A DNA stretch of 64,000 bases from positions 186,001 through 250,000 of the forward strand of contig NZ_RAPO01000004.1 in assembly GCF_003610195.1 (NCBI RefSeq), written 5' to 3'. Below are positions 44,422-53,412 of the stretch, piece after piece (within the stretch, counting starts at the first letter, position 1; each line of letters opens with the position of its first letter). The notes beneath the pieces are model-generated. The model saw only the letters and a list, made by a program, of their open reading frames with translations, did no database searches and was not told the origin of the DNA. This DNA comes from Halopiger aswanensis. Its GTDB lineage: Archaea; Halobacteriota; Halobacteria; Halobacteriales; Natrialbaceae. The translations under genes and the position numbers were made by a program.

Positions 44422-46146
44422 TCAGGTCGGAACGCTGACCGTGACGGTCGTTCCGGCCGGCGACGTCTCGAACTGAACCTCTCCGCCGACCGCGTCGATA
44501 CCCCAACTGACGATCCAGAGGCCGAGGCCGCTCCCGTGATCGAGCGCGTCTTCGGCTCCCTCGTCGAGCACCGCCAGTTCGTCCTCCGGGATCCCCGAGC
44601 CGTTATCTTCGATCGTGATTATGTACTGGGAGTCGTCACTTCGGCACCCGCGGACGGCCACGGTCGGATCGTCGTCGTCGTTGTGGACGAGCGCGTTCTC
44701 GAGGAGATTCGTTAGTACGACCTCGAGGATTTCGGGGTCTGTTCGAACGGTCGCCGACTCCGTCCGTTCGACGGCTGTCGTCGCGTCCGGGTAGCGGTCG
44801 CGAACATCACGTGCGAGTCCGGACAGCGTTTCGTCGATATCGATCGAGACGAGCTGGAGGTCCCGTTGTCGAACGCGTTCGAACTCGTGGGCTCGCTCGC
44901 CAATTTCGATCAGTTCCCGCCCGCTCTCGCGTAACTGACCGAGCCAGGACTCGATCTCCGTATGATCGCTAACGCTCTCTATTACATCGGCCGCGCCCAT
45001 GATCACGGTCATTTCGTTGCGGAGGTTGTGGCGGAGGATTCTGTTGAGAACGGTCAACTGCTGCTTTCGCTCGAGTTCGGTGGTGACGTCTTGGAGGACG
45101 ATCGTTCGTCCGACGGTCGCTCCGGCGGGTTCGGTCAGCGCCGTCGTTGAGATCGAAAACGTGCGGTCCGACCGTTCGCCGCGTGTCGGAATCGTCTGAA
45201 TTTCATCGGTCGGTCGTCCGTCGGGCCCGATTTCGACGTCGAATCGGTCCGATAGCGGCTCGTAGAGCACGTCGTTCGTTTCACAGTCGAAGAGGGCCTC
45301 GGCTTCAGTGTTGAGTTCGACGATCCGTTCGTCGGTGTCGACGATGACGATGGGATTCGGGAGGTCGTCGATCGCGGTCCGTTCGGCCGACCGCATCGTC
45401 GTCGGATTCGTCTCGAATATGTTGGTTCCCACGAACGCGTAGGCATCGAGTCCGACGTGAGCGAGAAAGAGGGGTGGGACGAGGAATACGTCCGGGTACG
45501 GTCCCACCCCAGTCATCCAGATGGCGAACCCGATCGCCGGCGGGAGCGTACTGAGTGTGATCGCAACCGCTTCGCGTCTGTACAGCGGTCCGTAACTGAC
45601 CACCGTTTCGATCAAGAGGAGAATACCGACGCTGGCACAGACGACGCCGAAGAAGATAGTGGCGTATCCCAACGGTTGGATCGTATACAGCACCGTCGAA
45701 ATGCCCAGCGATCCAACGAGCCGAAAGTCAGTCCATAGCAGATCTGAGTACGGATACGTGAAGGTGACAACCGTCACGAGACCGGAAACGGTCAACAACG
45801 AACGAAACGACCGCGTTTGGATGAGATGTCCCCTGCCGGTATAATCAAGCCCGAAGGCGAGGAAGGTCGGGCCGAGCCAAATCATTCCGACCCACACGAG
45901 CGCTTCGAACAGCACCCGCCAGGTCGGATCCGAGACGAACAGTCCGATGCCGTACGCGAGACACCAAAGTGCCTGTGCACCGAGTGTGATCATAAACCAC
46001 CCTGCACCCGGTCTGCCTCGGTGGCGATTCAGATACCAAATTAAGCCCACGGTCCCGACTCCGGCACCGAGTGAGCCGACGGTGACGGCGATGGCAATTC
46101 CTGTACTTCCCAACAAGTCCTTTCGAATCACTGAATCAAAATACAA
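44422..46146 (-). CDS. Histidine kinase with N-terminal 7TM domain and PAS
   Basis: The 574-aa protein has an N-terminal seven-helix membrane domain (residues about 15-225, the his-kinase N-terminal 7TM type), a PAS domain (LPNPIVIVDTDERIVELNTEAEALFDCE), an H-box NRILRHNLRNEMTVIMG, N-box NLLENALVHNDDD, G1 IEDNGSGIPEDE and G2 GSGLGLWIVSWG. All catalytic parts are present. No receiver gene is adjacent. It is divergent from another kinase at 46388. Confidence 0.88.
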   Translation of the reverse strand: MYFDSVIRKDLLGSTGIAIAVTVGSLGAGVGTVGLIWYLNRHRGRPGAGWFMITLGAQALWCLAYGIGLFVSDPTWRVLFEALVWVGMIWLGPTFLAFGLDYTGRGHLIQTRSFRSLLTVSGLVTVVTFTYPYSDLLWTDFRLVGSLGISTVLYTIQPLGYATIFFGVVCASVGILLLIETVVSYGPLYRREAVAITLSTLPPAIGFAIWMTGVGPYPDVFLVPPLFLAHVGLDAYAFVGTNIFETNPTTMRSAERTAIDDLPNPIVIVDTDERIVELNTEAEALFDCETNDVLYEPLSDRFDVEIGPDGRPTDEIQTIPTRGERSDRTFSISTTALTEPAGATVGRTIVLQDVTTELERKQQLTVLNRILRHNLRNEMTVIMGAADVIESVSDHTEIESWLGQLRESGRELIEIGERAHEFERVRQRDLQLVSIDIDETLSGLARDVRDRYPDATTAVERTESATVRTDPEILEVVLTNLLENALVHNDDDDPTVAVRGCRSDDSQYIITIEDNGSGIPEDELAVLDEGAEDALDHGSGLGLWIVSWGIDAVGGEVQFETSPAGTTVTVSVPT

Positions 46147-46387
46147 TAAAGGTTGGTAACTGGGACAGTTGATCGGCGTGAGGACGGATAGAACGCCCCG
46201 TCGTGAAGAACGACAGAAGCAGGTACCGCTGCTCCACGCCGATCAGCGCGCCCGCGGAGCAGTCGGTGTCGAGTACGTTGGTTCAGTTAGGGCCCTTGAA
46301 TCGGATGGCGGCTCTCGATCGCTAAATAGCCGAGTATAGAGCTATTAGTAGCGAATATCTAGTAGACGGCGGGAATCACCGTACTAG
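46147..46387. other. Divergent promoter region with a long inverted repeat
   Basis: TGATCGGCGTG (46170-46180) is repeated inverted as CACGCCGATCA (46235-46245), with 54 bases between. The region separates the two divergent kinase genes. An AT-rich CGAATATCTAG near 46350 could be the plus-strand TATA element. Confidence 0.4.
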
Positions 46388-47437
46388 ATGCCTGATTCTA
46401 TCACCAGCAAACTATCGACGGAGTACGAAAACCTGCACATCGGAATTGCACTGTACGATCCGGAGTCCGGCACGATTTTGGACGCGAACGAACGATTGGA
46501 GTCACTGTTCGGATACGCGACTGCTGAACTCCGCGAACTCTCCATCGAGACGTATTCTGCAAACACCTACTCCCTTTCGGAAGCTGATTTCATCGATCGA
46601 CTTCGGACGAGTGCAGCGGGGTCGTCGCACCAATTTAGCTGGCGAGTCAAACGGGCGGACGGAGAGTTAATTTGGGTACAGATCCAGCTGTCTCAAACAT
46701 CCGACGACGACGAGTACGTCTTAGCAGAAATCAGGGACGTGACTGAAGATTACAACACCGGCCATCGTGAAGAACTCTTCTGGCGTATCCTTCGACACAA
46801 TCTCCGAAACAAGGCGAATACGCTCATGGGGTATAGCGAGTTCGTCACCGTGAATGCGGAGACCGATGAACTGTCCGACGCCGCCGAAAAAATCGAATCC
46901 TGCGCGACGGAACTCGGCACCCTTACGGAGTCGATCAAACAGATCCAGTATGCGGTAGAACAGGCCGACTCTCAGCGAATCACTCGAGATGCTACCACTG
47001 CCGTAAGAGAGATTATCGACGAGGTGACAGCCACCTACCCGTCTGCGGAGATCTCGCTGGAAGAACGGGAGCAGATGTGGGTCACCGTCGATGAGGGGTT
47101 CAGATATGCGCTCACGCAGGCCCTCGAGAACGCTATCGTTCACAGCGAAACGGAAGCGCCTGTTGTGACGGTCGTAATCGGTCCCTCGCCGAATACGGGC
47201 CGCGTCGAAATACGGATTCAAGACAGGAACCCCCTGATTTCAGAGACCGAGATCGAGAGCATCTACACGCGAAACGAGGTCACGAACACCTCTCACGGGT
47301 CCGGCGTCGGGTTGTTCGTCATGAAGTGGTGTATCGAATCGCTCGGCGGTGAGCTCACGTTCGAACGACGAGCGCCGCGAGGAAACACGGTGTACTTTTA
47401 TTTGCCGCCACAGGAGTCTCCGCATCGATCGTCGTAA
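46388..47437 (+). CDS. Soluble PAS histidine kinase with degenerate G1 box
   Basis: The 349-aa protein has an N-terminal PAS (LHIGIALYDPESGTILDANERLESLFGY), H-box RILRHNLRNKANTLMGY, N-box ALENAIVHSETE and G2 SHGSGVGLFVMKWC. In the G1 position it reads IRIQDRNPLISETE, where DxGxG should be, so ATP binding may be weakened or altered. Codon use is somewhat less GC-rich than that of neighbours. The gene has no receiver partner nearby. Confidence 0.85.
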   Translation: MPDSITSKLSTEYENLHIGIALYDPESGTILDANERLESLFGYATAELRELSIETYSANTYSLSEADFIDRLRTSAAGSSHQFSWRVKRADGELIWVQIQLSQTSDDDEYVLAEIRDVTEDYNTGHREELFWRILRHNLRNKANTLMGYSEFVTVNAETDELSDAAEKIESCATELGTLTESIKQIQYAVEQADSQRITRDATTAVREIIDEVTATYPSAEISLEEREQMWVTVDEGFRYALTQALENAIVHSETEAPVVTVVIGPSPNTGRVEIRIQDRNPLISETEIESIYTRNEVTNTSHGSGVGLFVMKWCIESLGGELTFERRAPRGNTVYFYLPPQESPHRSS

Positions 47438-47824
47438 GTTGCCGTTCCGTGCGGTTGTTCTCGCGGTATCAAGGTGGTCGCTCACCTTCGTTTCACGAGC
47501 GTTCGACGCGTACAGCGCATCGATGACCCAGACACTATCGTGTAGACGCTCACGGCCGTCCGGACGCTCTCGGCGGATGTTGATCGGAGGTCACGCTTCG
47601 AGATCGCGTAAGACGGACCTGTCACTCCACGGATCGGCGGGTGGTATCGATCACAGCTCTGCTATCGGATCGCTTCTGCGTTCTCGAGAAACCGTTCCCC
47701 TCAGTGGAAGCTCGAATTCACGACGATTAGCCTCGTCGCTGGGTTTCGTTCTCGTTTTCGGACTTCGTGCTGTCCTCCCAGCGAATCCGAACGTATATCT
47801 ATCGGAGATTCCGTATGGTAATAC
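47438..47824. other. Intergenic region, no gene recognised
   Basis: These 387 bases contain a few open frames without recognisable protein character. Only the last 40 bases make sense, as the promoter (ACGTATATCTATCGG) of the small gene at 47825. Confidence 0.4.
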
Positions 47825-47998
47825 ATGAGGAGTTCTCAGGCAGAAGATAAAAATCGGGCAGCGGAGGTCGTCACCGGGTTTTTAGACCGAGACCTCGTTT
47901 CAAAAGAGGTTAGGGTTGACGCGGTCTCAAAGTTAGAGAACGACGATCCCTTCCGAGCCTTAGAAATTATTTTGGAAAGTCGAAACTCGGTCCAGTGA
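47825..47998 (+). CDS. Small acidic protein of 57 residues
   Basis: The frame encodes MRSSQAEDKNRAAEVVTGFL, then DRDLVSKEVRVDAVSKLEND and a final helix ending in ILESRNSVQ. It is compact, charged and helical, with a well-placed TATA-like ACGTATATCT about 30 bases upstream of the ATG. I do not recognise a family. It may be a small regulator or adaptor. It lies between a kinase and a chemoreceptor. Confidence 0.6.
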   Translation: MRSSQAEDKNRAAEVVTGFLDRDLVSKEVRVDAVSKLENDDPFRALEIILESRNSVQ

Positions 47999-48288
47999 GG
48001 GCCGACGTTTCTCGGCCGACGTGGTCAACGTAGATTCTGCAGTGAGGGTCGGTATTACCACTGTTTGCCCCTCGAGTAGCGATACCGATCACACGGGTTG
48101 GACCGAGACACCCACATTTGTACAGCACCGCTCGCGTGAGGGAGCGATCGGTAGCAGTAGATCAGGGAGCACTGGTCTCTAACTGTGGTTTCACGCGACA
48201 AACATCCGTCAGAACGGTCGAAAAATAAGATAGCAAAGAAGAATTTTAAACAGTCAACACTTTCCTTATAGGGACTTTCAGGATTAGC
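47999..48288. other. Intergenic region before the chemoreceptor gene
   Basis: About 290 bases, AT-rich near the end. TTCCTTATAGGGA (about 48265) is the probable TATA element of the chemoreceptor gene. No coding frame is evident. Confidence 0.4.
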
Positions 48289-50247
48289 ATGGGGACGACA
48301 GCCAACCCTGATACGAATCAGGGGAAACCGCGGGGATTGGGAGAAAAAGTCACCGAATTTATTAGATACATACCCGACGGAACGTCGATACCAGAGGAGA
48401 TGTGGAATAACCGCCATCGGAACATCCTCTTGCTGATCGCCGTACAGGTGCCACTGCTGTTACTACTCGGCCGCTACGAGGGGACCGAATCCGTTACCGG
48501 AGCGGAGATTCCAGCCACCCCACCGTGGATGCTCGGTGGACTTTTGACGGTTATCATCGCGACTACCGCGCTCTCGAGTTGGTCACGGTTCGGACGACGG
48601 CAACGGACCACGCTCGCAGCGTTCAGTGTGATGTCCGTCTCGATGGCGCTGGTGAAGTTTTCGGGCGGCTACATCGAGGCGCACTTCCACTTTTTCGTCT
48701 TCATCGCGATCCTCGCGCTGTACGAAGACTGGCTTCCGTTCGCGATCGGGATGGGGTATGTCGCGATCGGCCACGGTGCGTTCAGCTTGATCGACTCGAG
48801 CCTCGTCTATAACCACTCGGCGGCGATCGCGAACCCGATCGTCTGGGGCGGCATTCACGCCGTGTTCATCACCGGCCTCGCGGGGGCGCTCATGGTGAAC
48901 TGGTATTCGATCGAGAAGTCTCGCGAGGCAGCGCAACGACAACTCGAGTTGGTCGCCGAGCAGAAGGCCGAAATCAAAGACGCCGAGGAAGCGAAGGCTG
49001 AGGCTGAGGAGGCGAAAGCCGAGGCCGAAGCGGCCAAAGCAGAGGCCGAAGCGGCCAAAGCGCAGACCGAAAAGCGCCGCGAGGAAGTCGAGCGACTCAA
49101 TCACCATCTCGAGCAGAAGGCCAGCGCGTACAGTTCGGTAATGAATCAGGCGGCCGATGGCGATCTTACCGCTCGACTCGACGCCGACAGCGAGAGCGAG
49201 GCGATGGAACGGATCGGGCGTACGTTCAACGGCATGATGGACGACATCGAAGCGACGATGGCGGAAATTCAGTCGTTCGCCCGCGACGTATCGGCGGCGA
49301 GTGAGAAAACGATGGACGGCGCGACGACGGCTGAAGAACTCAGCGAGAACGTCACGCAGTCTATTTCGGAAATCGCCGACGGTGCGGACGAGCAGCGAGA
49401 GATGCTTGCGGAAGTTTCCGGCGAGATGAACACCCTCTCTGCGACGATCGAAGAGGTTGCCTCGTCCGCAGTGACCGTCGTCGAAACCTCACAGGAAACG
49501 GCGACCATTGCAGAAACCGGCGAGGCGACCGCGCGAAACGCGATCGAGAGCGTCGACGAGTCACAGGCTGCGATCGACTCTACTGCGGCGACGGTCCAGG
49601 AACTCGACGACCGGATGAGTGATATCGGCGAAATCGTCAACCTGATCGGCGACATCGCCGAGCAAACCAACCTACTCGCACTGAACGCTAACATCGAAGC
49701 CGCAAGAGCGGGAAGCGACGGCGGAACGAGCGACGGGTTCACGGTCGTCGCCAACGAGGTCAAACAGTTGGCCGAAGAAACGCAGGAAGCTGCGAAGGAT
49801 ATCGAAGAGATCATCGCCGGAACTCAAGAGCAAACGGCCGCAACCGTTGCGGAAGCCCGTACCGCGGAGAAGCATATGGAAAACACTGCTGACGCCGTTC
49901 AAGAGGCCGCTGCTGCGTTCACCGACGTCGCCGAAAACACTGCACGAACCAACGACGGCATTCGTGAGATAAGCGAGGCGACCGACGACCAGGCCGCGAG
50001 TACGGAGGAAACCGTCTCGATGGTTGAGGCGGTGGCGACGATCAGCCGGACGACCGCCGACGAAGCGAGCAGCGTCTCCGCAGCCGCAGATGACCAACTC
50101 TCCGCGATATCGCAAGCGACTGCCGAAGCCGGTTCGCTTACCGATCACGCCGAACGGCTCCAGCGACTCCTTCAGAAGTTCGAAGTCGGTGGCCAGTCAT
50201 CGGTAGGAAATGCGGCTCCGGGCCGTGGTGGTGCAACTAATACCTAA
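48289..50247 (+). CDS. Methyl-accepting chemotaxis transducer
   Basis: The 652-aa protein has an N-terminal membrane domain with about six helices (residues 45-215; [19 protein letters not shown] is the most characteristic part), a short coiled coil with AKAEAEx repeats, a HAMP-like segment, and a long cytoplasmic signalling domain with the conserved tip [23 protein letters not shown]. It has no extracellular ligand domain, so the membrane part itself may sense. Signal goes to CheA/CheW encoded elsewhere. Confidence 0.9.
   Translation: MGTTANPDTNQGKPRGLGEKVTEFIRYIPDGTSIPEEMWNNRHRNILLLIAVQVPLLLLLGRYEGTESVTGAEIPATPPWMLGGLLTVIIATTALSSWSRFGRRQRTTLAAFSVMSVSMALVKFSGGYIEAHFHFFVFIAILALYEDWLPFAIGMGYVAIGHGAFSLIDSSLVYNHSAAIANPIVWGGIHAVFITGLAGALMVNWYSIEKSREAAQRQLELVAEQKAEIKDAEEAKAEAEEAKAEAEAAKAEAEAAKAQTEKRREEVERLNHHLEQKASAYSSVMNQAADGDLTARLDADSESEAMERIGRTFNGMMDDIEATMAEIQSFARDVSAASEKTMDGATTAEELSENVTQSISEIADGADEQREMLAEVSGEMNTLSATIEEVASSAVTVVETSQETATIAETGEATARNAIESVDESQAAIDSTAATVQELDDRMSDIGEIVNLIGDIAEQTNLLALNANIEAARAGSDGGTSDGFTVVANEVKQLAEETQEAAKDIEEIIAGTQEQTAATVAEARTAEKHMENTADAVQEAAAAFTDVAENTARTNDGIREISEATDDQAASTEETVSMVEAVATISRTTADEASSVSAAADDQLSAISQATAEAGSLTDHAERLQRLLQKFEVGGQSSVGNAAPGRGGATNT
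48991..49074 (+). repeat. Four 21-base tandem repeats in the chemoreceptor gene
   Basis: Four units of 21 bases encode [21 protein letters not shown] and AKAQTEK. Each is one heptad, extending the coiled coil between the last membrane helix and the HAMP region. Unit number could vary between strains by slippage. Confidence 0.75.
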
Positions 50248-50326
50248 CTCCCTCGGTAGCGCTGTTCGAAATCGAGAACTCGAGGAGTTAGTTCACGAGG
50301 ACGGTTTCATTCGGCGACGCGGATTC

Positions 50327-50926
50327 GCAAGAGGATTTTCACGGGCGGGTTTCGAAGTCGATGAGCCGCCGCCTCGTCGAGGCGCTGGAACCGTACGGAT
50401 GTATCAACCGGTGTTACCGGAACACTCGGAGTTCCTCTCAACGCTAACTGAGCGGACGGGCGTCCCGATCGCCACCGGTGAACGGGTCCACTCGCGGTAC
50501 GATTTCAAACCGCTTCTCACTGAGGGTGCGGTGACGGTCATCCAGCCTGACGTAACGCACGTCGGCGGCATCACGGAACTACGGAAGATCTCGACGATGG
50601 CCGAGGCGTTCGACGTGGCCGTCGTTTCCTACTGTCCGTTGAGTCCGATCGCCTTCGCGGCGAACCTGCAAGTGGTCTTTTGCTCGCACAACGCCGTCAT
50701 GCAGGAGCAGGATCTCTCGCTTCACGACCCGACGGAGAGCGTCGGACTGCAGTATCTGGAAGATCCAGAGACGTTCGACTTTGACGATGGCTACGTCAGT
50801 CGACCGACCGACCCAGGGCTTGGCATCGACGTTGATGGGTCATACGTGCGCGAACAGTCACGTGGTGACGTAAGGTGGTATAACCCCGTCTGGCGTCACG
50901 AAGACGGCGGAATCGCCGAGTGGTGA
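50327..50926 (+). pseudogene. Truncated, frameshifted galactonate dehydratase-type gene
   Basis: From 50334 one frame reads DFHGRVSKSMSRRLVEALEPYG, typical of the enolase-superfamily galactonate dehydratase. A shift near 50390-50400 leads into a second frame with PVLPEHSEFLSTL, GVPIATGERVHSRYDFKPLL, QPDVTHVGGITELRKI and the family C-terminus ending in IAEW. About half of the usual 380 residues are missing at the N-terminus. The last 176 codons are intact but cannot make an active barrel alone. Confidence 0.75.
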
Positions 50927-51335
50927 CCGCGATCGCGACTGGTCACCCGGCCTGGGTACTGAGACGACAGCGGATATCGTCGGCCTCCGTTGTATGAGTA
51001 TCCCGAACAGCGACGGGCAATATCGTTTAGTAGGTTGGCACAAAAGACCCACTCGCTTCCGGTACGGAAGCGCGGTATGCGAGGGTGGTTTCGATGGTAG
51101 GGGCGACTCTCGCATACCGGGGCACCTTACGGTGCAGACATAGGTTTGTAGAGGCATTACTTAGGTATATGTGACTCGGCAGGCACCGTCCTCTCGAACG
51201 AGGTGCGGTTCCGGATCCGATCTAGTCTGACCCTCGCTCGAGAAGCGGTGCATGCCGCCACTATACTCCGATAGCTGCGACGCTATATCGACCCCGAAAA
51301 GCCGGCGCCGGTGCTCGGCGGCTACGGCGATCCCG
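50927..51335. other. Intergenic region with adjacent stem-loops
   Basis: These 409 bases have no protein-like frame. They contain an 11-base perfect inverted repeat CGGTATGCGAG (51073-51083) / CTCGCATACCG (51109-51119), directly followed by a short hairpin GCACC-TTAC-GGTGC (51122-51135). This could be a structured RNA, a bidirectional terminator or the end of a small mobile element. Confidence 0.45.
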
Positions 51336-52070
51336 CTAGAGAGTGACCTGCGATCCATCATCGGGAACGAGAACGTCTTCCGTCTCCGAGCGCAGTTCCT
51401 CGCGCGAGAGCAGGCAGTGATTGATGGCCTCCATGTGAACGACTGCGACCGCCGCGTCGGTCGCATCGCGGACGGCGGTGACGTCCTCGACGCCCATCGT
51501 AATCGGTTCGCCCTGTTCGAACTGTGCTTCGCCCCCGTTGAGGACGACCAAGTCCGGGTCGAACGCCCCGAGCGTCTGCTCGACCGGCTCATACCAGATC
51601 GTATCACCGGCGACGTACAGCGTTTCGTCGCTTTCGAAGACGAATCCGGAAACCGGTCCCATCTCCTCGGCTAACTGTCCGTGTCCGTGGCGACCGGGCG
51701 TCCGGTGGATAGTGACGCCGTCAAACGAGACCTCGTCGTCGACGGGGCGCACATCAGTAAACCCCTCGTCGGTGAACGCGTCCGCATCGTCGGGTTGGCA
51801 GAACAGCGGAACGTCCGCCTCGAGTTCTTCCATCGCCGCCTCGTCGAAGTGGTCGGGGTGACGGTGGGTAACGACCACGGCGTCGTGGGACAGGTCGACA
51901 TCGGGCATCGGGACGAGCGGGTTCCTTCGCTCGTTCGGCGAATTCGGTACGGGTGGATTATCACCGGGTGATGCAAACATCGGATCGACGAGGAACGTCG
52001 TCTCGCCGATGGTCACGAGAAGGGTAGCGTTCCGCACGAGTCGAACGCTACTATCGGAGTCGGTTGTCAT
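51336..52070 (-). CDS. UlaG-like MBL-fold metallohydrolase
   Basis: The 244-aa protein has the MBL signature VVVTHRHPDHFDE (His69, His71, Asp73, His74) and later ligands in TPGRHGHG, YVAGDTIWY and VVHMEAINHCLL. It belongs with the L-ascorbate-6-phosphate lactonase/UPF0173 group of Mn- or Zn-dependent hydrolases. The physiological substrate is unknown. The gene is monocistronic. Confidence 0.85.
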   Translation of the reverse strand: MTTDSDSSVRLVRNATLLVTIGETTFLVDPMFASPGDNPPVPNSPNERRNPLVPMPDVDLSHDAVVVTHRHPDHFDEAAMEELEADVPLFCQPDDADAFTDEGFTDVRPVDDEVSFDGVTIHRTPGRHGHGQLAEEMGPVSGFVFESDETLYVAGDTIWYEPVEQTLGAFDPDLVVLNGGEAQFEQGEPITMGVEDVTAVRDATDAAVAVVHMEAINHCLLSREELRSETEDVLVPDDGSQVTL

Positions 52071-52160
52071 ACGAGAGTCACTTGGAGCGGAGCCGGGTTG
52101 GGATTTGCGGCGAAATAGTGCAGCGTCGACACAGTGGACGGGATCCCTGTGTCGATTACG

Positions 52161-52565
52161 TTAGTCGTCTGCCGGCGCTGCGCTTTCTTGTTCTTCGACG
52201 TACGCCATGATCTCGTCCGTTTCGGCGACGAAGTTGTCGTAGTCAACCTCGTTTCCGTGAAGTATCGTCGAGAAGTAACTGGTAACGCTGGCCAGGTTCA
52301 CGGCTTCCTCGAGTTCGTCGTCCGTCACCGCCGACAGCCGCGCTTCTTCTTTGTGGAAGTAGGTGCAGTACGGACACTTCATCGCCGCTGCTGCACCTAG
52401 TTCGATGAGTGCTTTCTCGCGTGGGCTCAGCTCGGTTTCCCCGAGGCCGAGATCGCGAAAGATTCCCCAACTGTGCTCGCTGGCCGGCGCTGCCAGCATC
52501 TCCATCCAGCTCGGTACCTGCCCGAGGTACTCCTCGATCTCTTGGTGTATCTGCTCTGGTGCCAT
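52161..52565 (-). CDS. AhpD/carboxymuconolactone decarboxylase-family protein
   Basis: The 134-aa protein has the AhpD core EKALIELGAAAAMKCPYCTYFHKEEARL, with Cys64, Cys67 and His71 forming the redox site. Members reduce peroxiredoxin-type partners or act as general alkylhydroperoxidase-like thiol enzymes. The start at 52565 fits the family length; the open frame above it is not needed. Confidence 0.85.
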   Translation of the reverse strand: MAPEQIHQEIEEYLGQVPSWMEMLAAPASEHSWGIFRDLGLGETELSPREKALIELGAAAAMKCPYCTYFHKEEARLSAVTDDELEEAVNLASVTSYFSTILHGNEVDYDNFVAETDEIMAYVEEQESAAPADD

Positions 52566-52685
52566 GGTCTCGCCCCCCGTTCGTGTGAACGGCGATCGTG
52601 CCCGATACGGCGTCAACTGGTATCGAACACCACCGTCTTTACCACAATACATTACTTAATACTTTTTGGTGAAAATAATTGGTGA

Positions 52686-52862
52686 CTGGTACAGAGTATT
52701 TGCTGTGCAATCCAGTTGACTAGCCGACCACATGAGCGTCAGTTCTACGAATACTGGGCCAACAGCGCTGGATACAGAGACGACACGCTCACGGAATATG
52801 ACGAGGTCGTGCGACGCTGCTATGACCGAAACCGTCCTCGAGGAGCTCAGTGTACGGCGTGA
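52686..52862 (+). pseudogene. Possible gene fragment without a start
   Basis: The frame between TGA (52683-52685) and TGA (52860-52862) contains RPHERQFYEYWANSAGYRDD and LTEYDEVVRRCYDRNR. The composition is protein-like and haloarchaeal, but there is no usable start codon. I do not recognise it. It may be the end of a lost gene. Confidence 0.3.
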
Positions 52863-52865
52863 CCT

Positions 52866-53225
52866 TCACTCCGACGAGAGGAGGTCGCCGACGTACTGGT
52901 CTTCCCATTCGCGGCGGGCCTCGAGTTCGCGCTGGCCGCGCTTGGTAACGGTATAGAAGTTCGTTCGACGGTCGGCCTGTCCCTTCTCGACGAGCCCTTT
53001 ATCCACGAGCGTATCGAGATTCGGATACAGCCGGCCGTGGTGGATCTCCTTTTCGTAGTAGTTCTCGAGTTCCTCCTTGATCGCCAGGCCGTGTGGTTCC
53101 TCCTGACCAGCAATCGTGTACAGCAGGTCACGCTGGAATCCGGTCAAATCATACATGTCCAAGTCGAGATAGGTAAGATAATCAGATATAGGTATCGAAA
53201 ACCGGTCATCTGAACGCGTACTCAT
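52866..53225 (-). CDS. PadR-family transcriptional regulator
   Basis: The 119-aa protein has the PadR winged helix: MYDLTGFQRDLLYTIAGQEEPHGLAIKEELENYY, then HHGRLYPNLDTLVDKGLVEK and YTVTKRGQRELE. Targets are unknown. A later start at the Met before YDLTG is possible and would remove a poorly conserved N-terminal extension. It is convergent with the fragment at 52686. Confidence 0.87.
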   Translation of the reverse strand: MSTRSDDRFSIPISDYLTYLDLDMYDLTGFQRDLLYTIAGQEEPHGLAIKEELENYYEKEIHHGRLYPNLDTLVDKGLVEKGQADRRTNFYTVTKRGQRELEARREWEDQYVGDLLSSE

Positions 53226-53412
53226 CTACGGACTCTGACGGAAAGCGACCTCGCGATCTGACGTCGCCAGACAGCAAATTTGGTTCCGAATACTGTTTTC
53301 TTGTTGATGTTTAAGTCGTCTTGACCAGAGTCTCACTCAAGAGTCGTTATCGACCACGTACTGTACGGTGGTTTCACTCACTACTTTATGAGACGACAAC
53401 AGTTTACCAGTG

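Noticed and set aside
47349-47828. Plus-strand ORF of 159 codons after the PAS kinase
   Set aside because: It starts inside the kinase gene, lacks recognisable motifs and has the Arg/Ser-rich composition of shadow frames.
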